32,050 bases of DNA from Bacillota bacterium (GTDB taxonomy: Bacteria; Bacillota; Limnochordia; Darwinibacteriales; JAAYFS01). Below the pieces are notes generated by a model. That model was not told where the DNA came from. It searched no databases and was given only the letters and a program-made list of their open reading frames with translations. Position numbers and translations under genes: made by a program. Numbering within the stretch: position 1 is the stretch's first letter; every line of letters begins with the position of its first letter. Location of the stretch: positions 1 to 32,050 of the forward strand of contig JAAYFS010000057.1 in NCBI GenBank assembly GCA_012728115.1, given 5' to 3'. Below are positions 23,738 through 31,354 of this stretch, piece after piece.

Positions 23738-24448
23738 TTAGATTATCTCTCCATCATGTAATTCATAGACAATATCGCCAAACTGCATTGTCGCTGGGTC
23801 ATGAGTAGCAACACATATGGTGATACCACGTTCTCTAACTAGTTCCTTAAACAATTGCATAACTTGCATTCCAGTTGCGAAATCCAACTCTCCAGTAGGC
23901 TCGTCCGCAAGAATTAATTCTGGTTCTGTAACAATTGCTCGAGCGATACCGACACGCTGCTGTTCTCCACCACTAAGTTCAAAAGTTCTATGACTCGCCC
24001 GTTTCCTCAACCCGACAATTTCCAAAGCTCTATTCGTCCTTTTTTCACGTTCAGCCCAGGGAACGCGATTTATTCGTAACGCTAATTCCACATTCTCAAA
24101 CGCTGATAGGATTTGAATCAATGGAGATGTCTGGAAAACAAACCCTATTTGTTTCCTGCGCCAAGTAGTTAATTCCCTTTCCGAAAACTTAGTTAAATCT
24201 CTCCCTTGAAAAAGCACAGTACCTGATGTAGGTTGGTCTAATCCACCAATAATATTGAGGATTGTTGTTTTACCTGAACCCGATGGTCCTTTTAGGATAA
24301 CTAATTTGCCTTTTGGGATGTTTAGTGTAATCCCTCGCAATGCGTGAACTGGTTGGTTGTCTACTAAGTATGTTCGCACAACATCCTTTATTTCTACGAT
24401 ATTCTCAGGCTTCTCTGAATGCGTGCTTGTTTTTGCAGACTGCTGCAA
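23738..24448 (-). CDS. MacB/LolD-type ABC ATPase
   Basis: A 236-residue ATPase with Walker A GPSGSGKT, Q-loop FVFQTSPL, signature LSGGEQQRVGIARA, Walker B LILADEP and the H-loop in VATHDPA. It lacks the C-terminal extension of the second ATPase of this operon and has normal size for MacB, LolD or FtsE-like proteins. GAGGAGGG abuts the TTG at 24454 but lies 6 bases before the TTG at 24448, so the latter is the better start. It is the first gene of the operon, upstream of the adaptor. Together with the other ATPase it could form an unequal pair under the double-FtsX permease. Confidence 0.9.
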   Translation of the reverse strand: MQQSAKTSTHSEKPENIVEIKDVVRTYLVDNQPVHALRGITLNIPKGKLVILKGPSGSGKTTILNIIGGLDQPTSGTVLFQGRDLTKFSERELTTWRRKQIGFVFQTSPLIQILSAFENVELALRINRVPWAEREKRTNRALEIVGLRKRASHRTFELSGGEQQRVGIARAIVTEPELILADEPTGELDFATGMQVMQLFKELVRERGITICVATHDPATMQFGDIVYELHDGEII

Positions 24449-24498
24449 TTTCAACCCTCCTCGACGGACTTTGTCCTAGAAATTTAAATCATGCAAAA

Positions 24499-24515
24499 AA
24501 ACCTCAATGAGGTTT
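24499..24515 (-). terminator. Terminator between the GGDEF gene and the export operon
   Basis: On the minus strand AAACCTC and GAGGTTT flank a small loop, followed by TTTTTTT. It stands about 135 bases after the GGDEF gene stop and about 50 before the export operon start. Confidence 0.6.
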
Positions 24516-24599
24516 AAGCGAAGATTTAGAATAATTTCAAAAAGCTCAGCTTTCTAACAAGCTAGTGTTCAATATTTCCACAAACAAAGCTAAATACCT

Positions 24600-24637
24600 G
24601 TTAAAAAAATATTAACTTATGTTATCAAAATACTAAC
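24600..24637. repeat. Two tandem GTTA-N9-TAAC dyads, period 21 bases
   Basis: GTTAAAAAAATATTAAC (24600-24616) and GTTATCAAAATACTAAC (24621-24637) are 17-base dyads of the same form, repeated on the same side of the helix two turns apart. They lie in the 200-base space before the export operon, 14 bases from the GGDEF stop. No known operator was recognised. The rest of the 24449-24650 space shows AGCT-rich small palindromes and no clear promoter. Confidence 0.55.
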
Positions 24638-24650
24638 TTCAAGTACTTTC

Positions 24651-26240
24651 CTATTTTAACTTGATCATATTTTCGATCGCTTTGCTAACACATTGGTACT
24701 TCTGTTCAACTTGCTTAGAGTCTGAAATGTCCACTCCAACGAGGCTGATTAGATCTTGTTCAGGAAGATAAATCAACTGCCATGAGATCCAGACTATACT
24801 ACCAGAGTCAGTAAGACATCTGGTTTCAACCGTCTTAGCTGAATGTTCCGAAGAGATCAATTTTAGTACCGAACCAAATTTGCTCCAATCCTCTTGATGG
24901 ATTATATGTCCTATATGGCTAGGACTTGAGCTATGGGAAAAGTCGCCAAGTAGTTCTTCCCACGCAGGATTAACCTGCAATATTCTACCCGTTAAAGTTA
25001 TCATAGCTTGCAAATGAATGGAATCGTCGAATAGCTTTTTACAATCTGGAGGCAGAACCCCTACTAAAGCGACTTCTTCATCCATTTCATTCAGAATTTC
25101 ATCGTCAATTTCACCCATTAACGCAGCCATTTCTTCACAGGTAAGTTCTGGTTTGATATATTCACCAGTTTTTAAAGGAACGTTATCTCCGTTTGAAGCT
25201 AGCTTTTTTACCAATAACTCAAGTTGTTTCAATCGCTCACATATTTCTGAAATTTCGCTTTCTTCGCCACTATCTTCCGACTTCGCCCCCTTATTAAGTG
25301 CGAACTTGATGGTGTTACCACCAGCTTGCTTTGCTTTATACAACGCTTTATCAGCTAGCTCAAGTAATCTCTCGCTATCATAACAACCATCAGGCATTAT
25401 ACAAGCAATACCAGCACTGATAGTTACAGACCTATGACTATTTTCACCACATTCAATAGCTAATGCCTCGACACATGAACGCATCTTGCTCGCTACAATA
25501 CTAGCTCCCTCATTTGGGGTATTTGGTAAAACGGCAACAAATTCATCACCGCCGAAACGTGCAAGAATATCGCCAGGGCGTCGCAGAGTCGCTTTCAAGG
25601 TTTGAGCGACCACCTTTAAGCAACGATCACCAGCTTGATGCCCAAAGCGATCATTAAATGTTTTAAAGCAATCAATATCAATAAAAATAAGTGAGATAGG
25701 ATATTTTTCGCGCGCCGCTCGGCGAACCTCGGTGATTAGCACGCTGTCAAAAGCACGCCTATTCAATACTTGAGTTAAGCTGTCGATCGATGACAAGGCT
25801 TGCAAAACCTGATTAGCGTCTTTTAGCTGTCTTAGCTGTTCTCGAAGACTCTTTTCCTGATAATGCAATCGCTCAAGTTCGTATTTCCTTTTTAAGGCAT
25901 TGCGCACACGAACACAAAACTCTTCCTTGTCTAAAGGCAAAAATACAAAATCGCTTACTCCGACGGCAAACCCATATTTGAAAACAGCACTATTATGATT
26001 CTCGAGGATAACGATAATTGGTGCAGTACTGCATATCCGATTATTGTGTAAATCGCTAAGTAGTTCGAGTGACTCTGACTTCATATTCATTATCACCATG
26101 TCGACAGAAGATAAAGGAACTTGCGGAGATAATTCATCGATAGAATCAATCATGATAATCTCTTCATACCCTGCTTCTTGAAGAAAAGAGTTGATCATCG
26201 TTCGAGTTTCTTCACAACGGTCTATTAAAACAATACTCAC
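24651..26240 (-). CDS. Diguanylate cyclase with pseudo-receiver and C-terminal PAS domain
   Basis: A 529-residue cytosolic signalling protein. Residues 1-118 form a receiver-like domain lacking the phospho-acceptor: the expected Asp is Asn52 (MNM), the Thr/Ser position is Glu80, and the Lys position is Leu101. So it cannot be switched by normal phosphorylation. A coiled coil (about 120-150) leads to a GGDEF domain with an intact GGDEF (230-234) and inhibitory site RPGD (221-224), so it probably makes c-di-GMP under product inhibition. An acidic linker (about 315-400) is followed by a PAS-like domain (about 405-510), an unusual position after the catalytic domain. The start is GTG 26240 with a weak ribosome site. 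Confidence 0.88.
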   Translation of the reverse strand: MSIVLIDRCEETRTMINSFLQEAGYEEIIMIDSIDELSPQVPLSSVDMVIMNMKSESLELLSDLHNNRICSTAPIIVILENHNSAVFKYGFAVGVSDFVFLPLDKEEFCVRVRNALKRKYELERLHYQEKSLREQLRQLKDANQVLQALSSIDSLTQVLNRRAFDSVLITEVRRAAREKYPISLIFIDIDCFKTFNDRFGHQAGDRCLKVVAQTLKATLRRPGDILARFGGDEFVAVLPNTPNEGASIVASKMRSCVEALAIECGENSHRSVTISAGIACIMPDGCYDSERLLELADKALYKAKQAGGNTIKFALNKGAKSEDSGEESEISEICERLKQLELLVKKLASNGDNVPLKTGEYIKPELTCEEMAALMGEIDDEILNEMDEEVALVGVLPPDCKKLFDDSIHLQAMITLTGRILQVNPAWEELLGDFSHSSSPSHIGHIIHQEDWSKFGSVLKLISSEHSAKTVETRCLTDSGSIVWISWQLIYLPEQDLISLVGVDISDSKQVEQKYQCVSKAIENMIKLK

Positions 26241-26340
26241 GATTAACTAAGCCTCACTTCCAGAATTTTAGCAAACAAATTTGTTAGTTATTTCTGCGAA
26301 CGATTTCACATTCCTTCTATAAATTTCAAAAAAATAGTAA

Positions 26341-26369
26341 GAGCCACATTCCGAAATGGAATGTGGCTC
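26341..26369 (-). terminator. Terminator of the oxidoreductase genes
   Basis: GAGCCACATTCC and GGAATGTGGCTC form a perfect 12-base-pair stem with a 5-base loop. On the minus strand TTACTATTTTTTTG follows. It lies 7 bases after the beta-subunit stop. Confidence 0.93.
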
Positions 26370-26376
26370 CGCTCTT

Positions 26377-27243
26377 TTAGGGTGAAATTACTAATTCATC
26401 GATTATCTCCTTGAGTCTACCTTGAGAGTTATCCCGTTTTATCAACGGACCTTCACGCATGAAACTAAATCTTTCATGTAGGGATGGACGAGTTACTCGA
26501 TAAAAGATACCGATCGGAATCCGTTCACCCCACTCCCAACTACGTTCCCAAGCCGCTTGCCTGTCAGTAGGATCATATCCTTCCTCAGCGTCCAAATCAT
26601 ATACCCTATCTCTAAACCATTGATAGGTATTAATTTTATTAAAAGTGACACAAGGTTGAAGTACATCGATGATGGAAAATCCTTTATGTTGAATAGCAGC
26701 TTTAATCATTCTACTTAAATGTTCTCTATTACCAGCATAGCTTCTTGCAACGAAACCAGCATTGAGGCTTATCGCTACTGCTAGCGGATTAAAGCGTTCG
26801 TAGTAACTACCATCTGGCGTTGTTCCAGTTACCATACCAAGTTCCGAAACAGGAGAAGCTTGCCCTTTAGTTAAACCAAACACCTGGTTATTGTGGACTA
26901 TATAGGTGATATCGATATTCTTTCGACACGCATGAATAAAATGATTTCCTCCTTCTGCGTATCCGTCGCCATCACCTCCAATTGCCATTACAGTCAATTC
27001 GGAGTTAGCCAATTTTGCCCCTGTAGCGGTAGGCAATGTACGACCATGAAGCGTATTCAATACATTTCCCTTTATATAATGAGGAGTTTTTCCCGCCTGC
27101 CCAATACCAGAGACAAAAAGCACTTGTTTAGGGTCTAACTCAAGGTCGTCTAAAGCATTTGACAAAGACGCTAGGATCCCAAAGTTTCCGCATCCAGGAC
27201 ACCAAGCTGTTTCCTCCGCTAACTGGAATCTTTTCTCAGCCAC
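26377..27243 (-). CDS. 2-oxoacid:ferredoxin oxidoreductase, beta subunit
   Basis: A 288-residue thiamine diphosphate-binding subunit. CPGCGN (15-20) and the TPP motif GDGDG (90-94) ending in Asn about residue 109 are clear. It lacks a ferredoxin domain. With the adjacent subunit it oxidises a 2-oxoacid (2-oxoglutarate or pyruvate class) to the acyl-CoA and passes electrons to ferredoxin. The substrate is not certain; the two-subunit layout fits 2-oxoglutarate (KorAB) or broad OFOR enzymes. The start is GTG 27243, overlapping the upstream stop by one base. Confidence 0.92.
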   Translation of the reverse strand: MAEKRFQLAEETAWCPGCGNFGILASLSNALDDLELDPKQVLFVSGIGQAGKTPHYIKGNVLNTLHGRTLPTATGAKLANSELTVMAIGGDGDGYAEGGNHFIHACRKNIDITYIVHNNQVFGLTKGQASPVSELGMVTGTTPDGSYYERFNPLAVAISLNAGFVARSYAGNREHLSRMIKAAIQHKGFSIIDVLQPCVTFNKINTYQWFRDRVYDLDAEEGYDPTDRQAAWERSWEWGERIPIGIFYRVTRPSLHERFSFMREGPLIKRDNSQGRLKEIIDELVISP

Positions 27244-28943
27244 TAAGCATCCCTCCCTTGTAGTTTCTCAACAATGAATGAAGGACTAATTGGACGGCCA
27301 TCATACCGCCTTACATGCCCAGTAGGCTTCCAACCAAATTCCATAGCCAGCAGCTTTTCCAAATGCCCAGTGTAATTACTCTCCACGACATATTTAGAAC
27401 CCTTGCCATTTAAGATATCCTCGAGTTTCTTGGAAAGCGGATACACCTGAGTTAGATGGACAATCTGGCATGTTTTTCCTTCCGCACGGAATAATTCTGC
27501 AGCTTCTAACAACGCGCCTTTGGTCGAACCCCAACCTATTAAAACTATCTCAGGATCATCATCCCCAACAACTAATGGATCGAGCGCTTCTTCTTGAACC
27601 AAGATCATTTTAGCCATTCGCTTTTCCATCATTTTTTTGCGAATTGTCGCATCCTCGGTCAAATGACCATACTCATCATGCTCGTCACCAGCTGAAACAA
27701 CTAAGCCTTCACCAAAGTTTGGGAATTGTCTAGGCGATATTCCTGTTTCAGTAAAGGCATACCTTTTATAATCCTTATCTCCAGATACGATCAATCCCCG
27801 TTCAATCTTAACTTTTTCTAGGTCTAATGGTTCTATAGTTTGATATGAATCAGCCAAATGTTGATCACTTAAAACGATCACTGGCATCTGGTACTTATCA
27901 GCAATATTAAATGCATGACACATTAAATAAAACGCATCTTCAACATCACCTGGTGCAAAAATAGCTTTAGGGAAATCGCCCGTCGATGTTCCAAAAGCAA
28001 ATAGGAGATCGCCTTGTTCTGTTCTAGTAGGCAGACCTGTACTTGGACCAGGGCGTTGAGCATTAATTACCACAATCGGAATCTCAGCCGCTCCCGCTAG
28101 ACTCAATGCTTCGGTCATAAGTGCAAATCCCCCACCAGAGGTAGCGGTCATTGCCCTTACACCAGTGTAACTAGCTCCGATCGCCATGTTGATTGCAGAA
28201 ATTTCATCCTCTGCTTGTTCCATTACCACTGATAATCGATTAGAATGTGTTGCAACAAATTCTGTCACACCTGTCGAAGGGGTCATTGGATAAGCGCTCA
28301 TAAACTGCAACCCTGAAGCTAAAGCACCCAAAGGTAGAGCATCATTGCCTTTTAACAGCATCCTGGGCTCTGGATTGCTTGGTTGAGCTAGTTTCAACTC
28401 GGAACCAACTAAACCCTTAGCGATTTCAAATCCTTTTTGAGCAACTAAGTGGTTACCAGCTATTATCTCCGCACCTTTGGAAGCAAAAACATTAGCTAAC
28501 ACACTTGCTAGCAACTCAAAATCATCACTTAATAAACCCCAAATAGCTCCAGCGGCGACCGCGTTAGCCATAACTCGCGGTTGATTATTATCCGTAGCTA
28601 CCTTACCAAAGGGTATACCCACATTCGCTCGACTTTCTCCTTCGACTGTTGAAAATTCAGGGTCAAAAATCACTACTGCATCTTGCGCTAATAAATCTTT
28701 GTGTCGATCGTATGTAACTTTATCTAATGAGACCAAAATATCAACTTCATTTTTCATTGTCGAGACAGGTTCTTGACTAACCCGAATCTGGAAAAAGTTA
28801 TGTCCGCCGCGAATTCTTGATTCATAATCCTGTGTAGCGTACAAAAACCAGCCTTTTTGGGCAATTGCCTGCAAAAGAATGTTACCAGTAGAAACGAGAC
28901 CCTGACCGGCTTCGCCGCCGATCAGGATATTAATAGTATTCAT
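27243..28943 (-). CDS. 2-oxoacid:ferredoxin oxidoreductase, fused gamma-alpha subunit
   Basis: A 566-residue protein. The gamma domain is first (about 1-190), marked by GGEAGQGLVSTGNIL, and the alpha domain follows (about 200-565) with AYPMTPSTGVTEF and EQAEDEISAINMAIGAS. The fusion order is that of KorA-type enzymes and differs from the single-chain pyruvate enzyme at the right edge. The frame opens at a TTG at 28958, but ATG 28943 with AGGG upstream matches the family start MNTINILIGGEAGQG. It lies 18 bases after the rubrerythrin gene, so the three may share one transcript. Confidence 0.92.
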   Translation of the reverse strand: MNTINILIGGEAGQGLVSTGNILLQAIAQKGWFLYATQDYESRIRGGHNFFQIRVSQEPVSTMKNEVDILVSLDKVTYDRHKDLLAQDAVVIFDPEFSTVEGESRANVGIPFGKVATDNNQPRVMANAVAAGAIWGLLSDDFELLASVLANVFASKGAEIIAGNHLVAQKGFEIAKGLVGSELKLAQPSNPEPRMLLKGNDALPLGALASGLQFMSAYPMTPSTGVTEFVATHSNRLSVVMEQAEDEISAINMAIGASYTGVRAMTATSGGGFALMTEALSLAGAAEIPIVVINAQRPGPSTGLPTRTEQGDLLFAFGTSTGDFPKAIFAPGDVEDAFYLMCHAFNIADKYQMPVIVLSDQHLADSYQTIEPLDLEKVKIERGLIVSGDKDYKRYAFTETGISPRQFPNFGEGLVVSAGDEHDEYGHLTEDATIRKKMMEKRMAKMILVQEEALDPLVVGDDDPEIVLIGWGSTKGALLEAAELFRAEGKTCQIVHLTQVYPLSKKLEDILNGKGSKYVVESNYTGHLEKLLAMEFGWKPTGHVRRYDGRPISPSFIVEKLQGRDA

Positions 28944-28961
28944 AGTCGCCCTACCCAACGC

Positions 28962-29465
28962 CTAAAACGCCTTAAACTTAGATGCAGGCGCTGCACAAAC
29001 TGGGCATCTATCAGGAGCATCTCCTTCTGCAGTATATCCGCATACTTCGCATATTTGGATAACGCCGATTTCAATATCCTTTCCTTGTTCGACAATTGTT
29101 TTTGCATCGCTATACATATCAGCATGAATTTTCTCTGCTTCTAAAGCATAATGAGTCGACCGTTGTGCACCTGTCTCTTCTTGAAGCTTAGCGACTGCAT
29201 GAAAAGCTGGATACATTTCTTCAACTTCGTATGTCTCACCATCAATGGCTTCTTGAAGATTTGCTACGGAATCCTTAATCAGACCCAGTTCTTTCAGATG
29301 ATTTCTCGCATGAATTAACTCAGCATGAGCAATTGCTTTAAACAATCTTGCAACGTTTTCTAGTCCTTCTTTTTTCGCAACATCACTAAAGATAGTGTAC
29401 TTCATGTACGCTTGACTCTCTCCCGAAAAGGCTTCTCTTAAATTGTTTGTGGTCATGATTCTCAT
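28962..29465 (-). CDS. Rubrerythrin
   Basis: A 167-residue peroxide reductase used by anaerobes. The ferritin-like diiron domain (1-130) has GESQAYMKY, HAELIHARNH and ALEAEKIHADMY, which supply the Glu and His ligands. The rubredoxin domain at the C-terminus has CEVCG and CPVC cysteine pairs. The ATG at 29465 follows GGAGG by 7 bases. It is the first gene before the 2-oxoacid oxidoreductase, an oxygen-sensitive enzyme it may protect. Its promoter carries two dyads, suggesting redox or peroxide control. Confidence 0.95.
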   Translation of the reverse strand: MRIMTTNNLREAFSGESQAYMKYTIFSDVAKKEGLENVARLFKAIAHAELIHARNHLKELGLIKDSVANLQEAIDGETYEVEEMYPAFHAVAKLQEETGAQRSTHYALEAEKIHADMYSDAKTIVEQGKDIEIGVIQICEVCGYTAEGDAPDRCPVCAAPASKFKAF

Positions 29466-29494
29466 AACAATACCTCCTGATGTAAATTTATTTT

Positions 29495-29536
29495 ATATGG
29501 ATTGTACCATATCCCTTAATGGTAATCAATACCATT
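29495..29536 (-). promoter_or_regulatory. Rubrerythrin promoter with two dyad operators
   Basis: On the minus strand TTGATT (29524-29529) and TACAAT (29501-29506) are 17 bases apart. The -10 sits exactly in the middle of ATATGG-TACAAT-CCATAT (29495-29512). The -35 sits in AATGGTATTGATTACCATT (29518-29536), 7-base perfect arms around 5 bases. Both dyads share ATGG/CCAT ends. They do not match the PerR or Rex consensus. Confidence 0.7.
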
Positions 29537-29620
29537 GTCAGTAAAGGCTTAATGATATACAGACCTAATAAACATTTAGAACTAAATCTTGCTAGCGAAC
29601 AACCGTTTTACGCGTAATGT

Positions 29621-29649
29621 TGTGGGTAACCTGTGGAGAATGTGGATAA
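29621..29649. promoter_or_regulatory. Three DnaA-box-like 9-mers in a row
   Basis: TGTGGGTAA (29621), TGTGGAGAA (29632) and TGTGGATAA (29641) follow each other in one direction. The last is a perfect DnaA box (TTATCCACA reversed) and the others have one change each. They lie in the 265-base gap between the HAD gene and rubrerythrin. The rest of that gap shows no gene, only the promoter near 29500. Confidence 0.5.
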
Positions 29650-29730
29650 CTTTGATAAAAATTGACCATTTTGAATAGCTGAGCGAAACATTTATCTAAC
29701 TCTAATACTAAGCATGCTGGCAGATTAGAA

Positions 29731-30543
29731 CTAACCTGCTGTTAATATTTGTTTAATACTGTCTAAAATATACGTAGGTCTATAAGTTATTCCTTTTTTG
29801 GAGAAATCATCTTTTTTCGTTATGCCTGTCAAAACTAAAGCACTAGCTATTCCCGCATTTTTACCCATCAAGATATCCGTTTCAATTCGATCGCCGATAA
29901 TAATTGCCCTTTCCTTTTCTACTTTCAGTAAACTTAAAGCAGCTTCTATCGTTAAGCGATGTGGCTTACCAACGATGATCTCCACTTTTTTCCCCGTTGC
30001 ACCTTCTAATGCACCGATCATAGCAGCACAGTCGGGAATTTCCCCGCCAGGTACGGGACACGTGCGATCGCCATTTGTGGCAACAAACCGCGCTCCTTTT
30101 TTGATCGCTTGAAATCCGTTGTTTAACTTCTTGTAATCGAAAGTTCGATCGAAAGCTACCACCACGTAATCAACTGCAAACTCTATTAGTTCTGGTTGTT
30201 GAATTGTTTTAATCCCCGCTAATTGCAGTTCATCAATTAATGGTTGTTCACCAATTACATAAACCAATGGTCCTGAGGATTGTCTATTAAGATAATGTGC
30301 CATCACAACCGAGGATGTTAGGATTTCATCTGGTTTTGTAGGTATTCCTAATTTAGTAAGTTTATTAGCATATTGTTCTCGCGTTTCAAGGGGCTTGTTA
30401 GTCAAATAAAGCACTTTTTTGTTATTGGCCTTTAAATATTCTATTGTTTCTAAAGCCCCTGGAATCAGTTCATTACCTAGATAAACTGTTCCATCTAAAT
30501 CCAGAATAAAGCCGTCATACGTAGCAAGAATCTTGTTATCCAT
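29731..30543 (-). CDS. HAD-superfamily phosphatase, NagD/AraL type (subclass IIA)
   Basis: A 270-residue cytosolic phosphatase. Motif I is DLDGTVYLG (15-23) with Asp15 as nucleophile and Asp17 as acid/base; motif II is LTNKP (47-51). Motif III lysine is in IIVGKPH, and motif IV is GDRIETDI (about 217-224). A capping domain lies between motifs II and III, as in NagD and AraL enzymes, which act on sugar phosphates and nucleotides. The natural substrate is unclear. The ATG at 30543 has GGAGG 6 bases upstream. It follows the response regulator gene by 29 bases and may be co-transcribed. Confidence 0.9.
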   Translation of the reverse strand: MDNKILATYDGFILDLDGTVYLGNELIPGALETIEYLKANNKKVLYLTNKPLETREQYANKLTKLGIPTKPDEILTSSVVMAHYLNRQSSGPLVYVIGEQPLIDELQLAGIKTIQQPELIEFAVDYVVVAFDRTFDYKKLNNGFQAIKKGARFVATNGDRTCPVPGGEIPDCAAMIGALEGATGKKVEIIVGKPHRLTIEAALSLLKVEKERAIIIGDRIETDILMGKNAGIASALVLTGITKKDDFSKKGITYRPTYILDSIKQILTAG

Positions 30544-30572
30544 AAAGTGCCTCCATTTGTCCTAAGTTGATA

Positions 30573-30944
30573 CTAATCACTATCCAGCGATTCTTTTACT
30601 TTCTCTAGAAGTTCCACAATATTAAAGGGTTTGTTCAATATTCCAACGACTGGAAGATAATCAAGAGATTTCTTTTTCAACATCTCTGCCTGCCCAGTAA
30701 CGAACAAAAACTTAATGTCTTTCTTAATTTTAAACATTCGTTCGGCTACTTGCACACCGTTAATGGGTCCTAGTCTTAAATCTAAGACAGCAAGCGATGG
30801 ATTAGTCTTTTCTATCAAAGATAGAGCTTCGTCACCAGATGATGCTGACTTACACTCAATATTGCCTAAAGATAAGACTTCCTGAATCGCCCAGCGAATG
30901 TTCTCATCGTCATCTACAATTAATACTTCCACTCCATTGGACAC
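30573..30944 (-). CDS. Single-domain response regulator
   Basis: A 123-residue CheY-like receiver without an output domain. All switch residues are present: acidic pair DDD (11-13), phospho-acceptor Asp55 in VLDLRLG, Thr83 in FVTG, and Lys105 in LNKPF. It would pass a phosphate signal by protein contact. No kinase is encoded nearby. The start is GTG 30944 with GGAGGAGG upstream. It differs from the GGDEF protein receiver in this window, which lacks these residues. Confidence 0.92.
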   Translation of the reverse strand: MSNGVEVLIVDDDENIRWAIQEVLSLGNIECKSASSGDEALSLIEKTNPSLAVLDLRLGPINGVQVAERMFKIKKDIKFLFVTGQAEMLKKKSLDYLPVVGILNKPFNIVELLEKVKESLDSD

Positions 30945-31068
30945 AATCCCTACCTCCTCCTTCTAGTTGTGATAGACATTCTCACGCCCCTAACTTCAAC
31001 ATAAAATGGTATTATCCTGCAAAAAATAACAGAATTTTTAATTAAAGGGCAAAAATTTAGAAGGAATT

Positions 31069-31097
31069 TTGCAGGTCTTCTAAATAATTCGTAGAAT
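31069..31097 (+). promoter_or_regulatory. Promoter of the DUF3787-like gene
   Basis: TTGCAG (31069-31074) and TAGAAT (31092-31097) are 17 bases apart, with the start codon 35 bases later behind AAAGGAGGT. Confidence 0.6.
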
Positions 31098-31132
31098 ATT
31101 ATCGCACACTACATCTTAAAGGAGGTAGTCAT

Positions 31133-31300
31133 ATGAAAAACGATAAGGTTAAGCGAAAACACCAAGCTAAACCAATCGAACGTCATGATACAGCTGCTTG
31201 GGCAAGTATCGCTTATGAAAAAGAAAAATCTAAAGTAACAGTGCCAGCAGAATTCGAAATGGCTAATGCAAAAGATTATGTCGATGAAAATCACAAGTAG
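31133..31300 (+). CDS. Small DUF3787-like protein
   Basis: A 55-residue protein, too short for most gene finders, preceded by a near-perfect AAAGGAGGT at 9 bases and followed by a strong terminator. It is charged at the N-terminus and contains KPIERHDTAAWASI, then VPAEFEMANAKDYVDENHK. The pattern of a TAAWA core and a C-terminal AKDYVDEN helix is, as I recall it, that of the DUF3787 family of small clostridial proteins. Function unknown. It is a stand-alone gene between convergent units on the minus strand. The assignment is from memory of the motif. Confidence 0.8.
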   Translation: MKNDKVKRKHQAKPIERHDTAAWASIAYEKEKSKVTVPAEFEMANAKDYVDENHK

Positions 31301-31311
31301 ATCAGGACGAA

Positions 31312-31336
31312 AAACGGGCTCGCAAGGAGCCCGTTT
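31312..31336. terminator. Bidirectional terminator
   Basis: AAACGGGCTC and GAGCCCGTTT form a perfect 10-base-pair stem with a 5-base loop. The plus side is followed by AATCGTATT and the minus side by TTCGTCC after the T-rich arm end. It lies between the convergent small gene and the pyruvate oxidoreductase gene. Confidence 0.88.
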
Positions 31337-31354
31337 AATCGTATTATACTACCA

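Noticed and set aside
28940-29125. Small frame inside the rubrerythrin gene
   Set aside because: It is an out-of-frame shadow of a clear family member.
29537-29730. Hidden gene in the gap between the HAD gene and rubrerythrin
   Set aside because: No frame with a ribosome site and credible composition is present. Only the DnaA-box-like row stands out.
31109-31294. Minus-strand frame of 61 codons opposite the small DUF3787-like gene
   Set aside because: It is very rich in Phe, Ile and Cys and lacks a ribosome site. The plus-strand gene has promoter, ribosome site and terminator.
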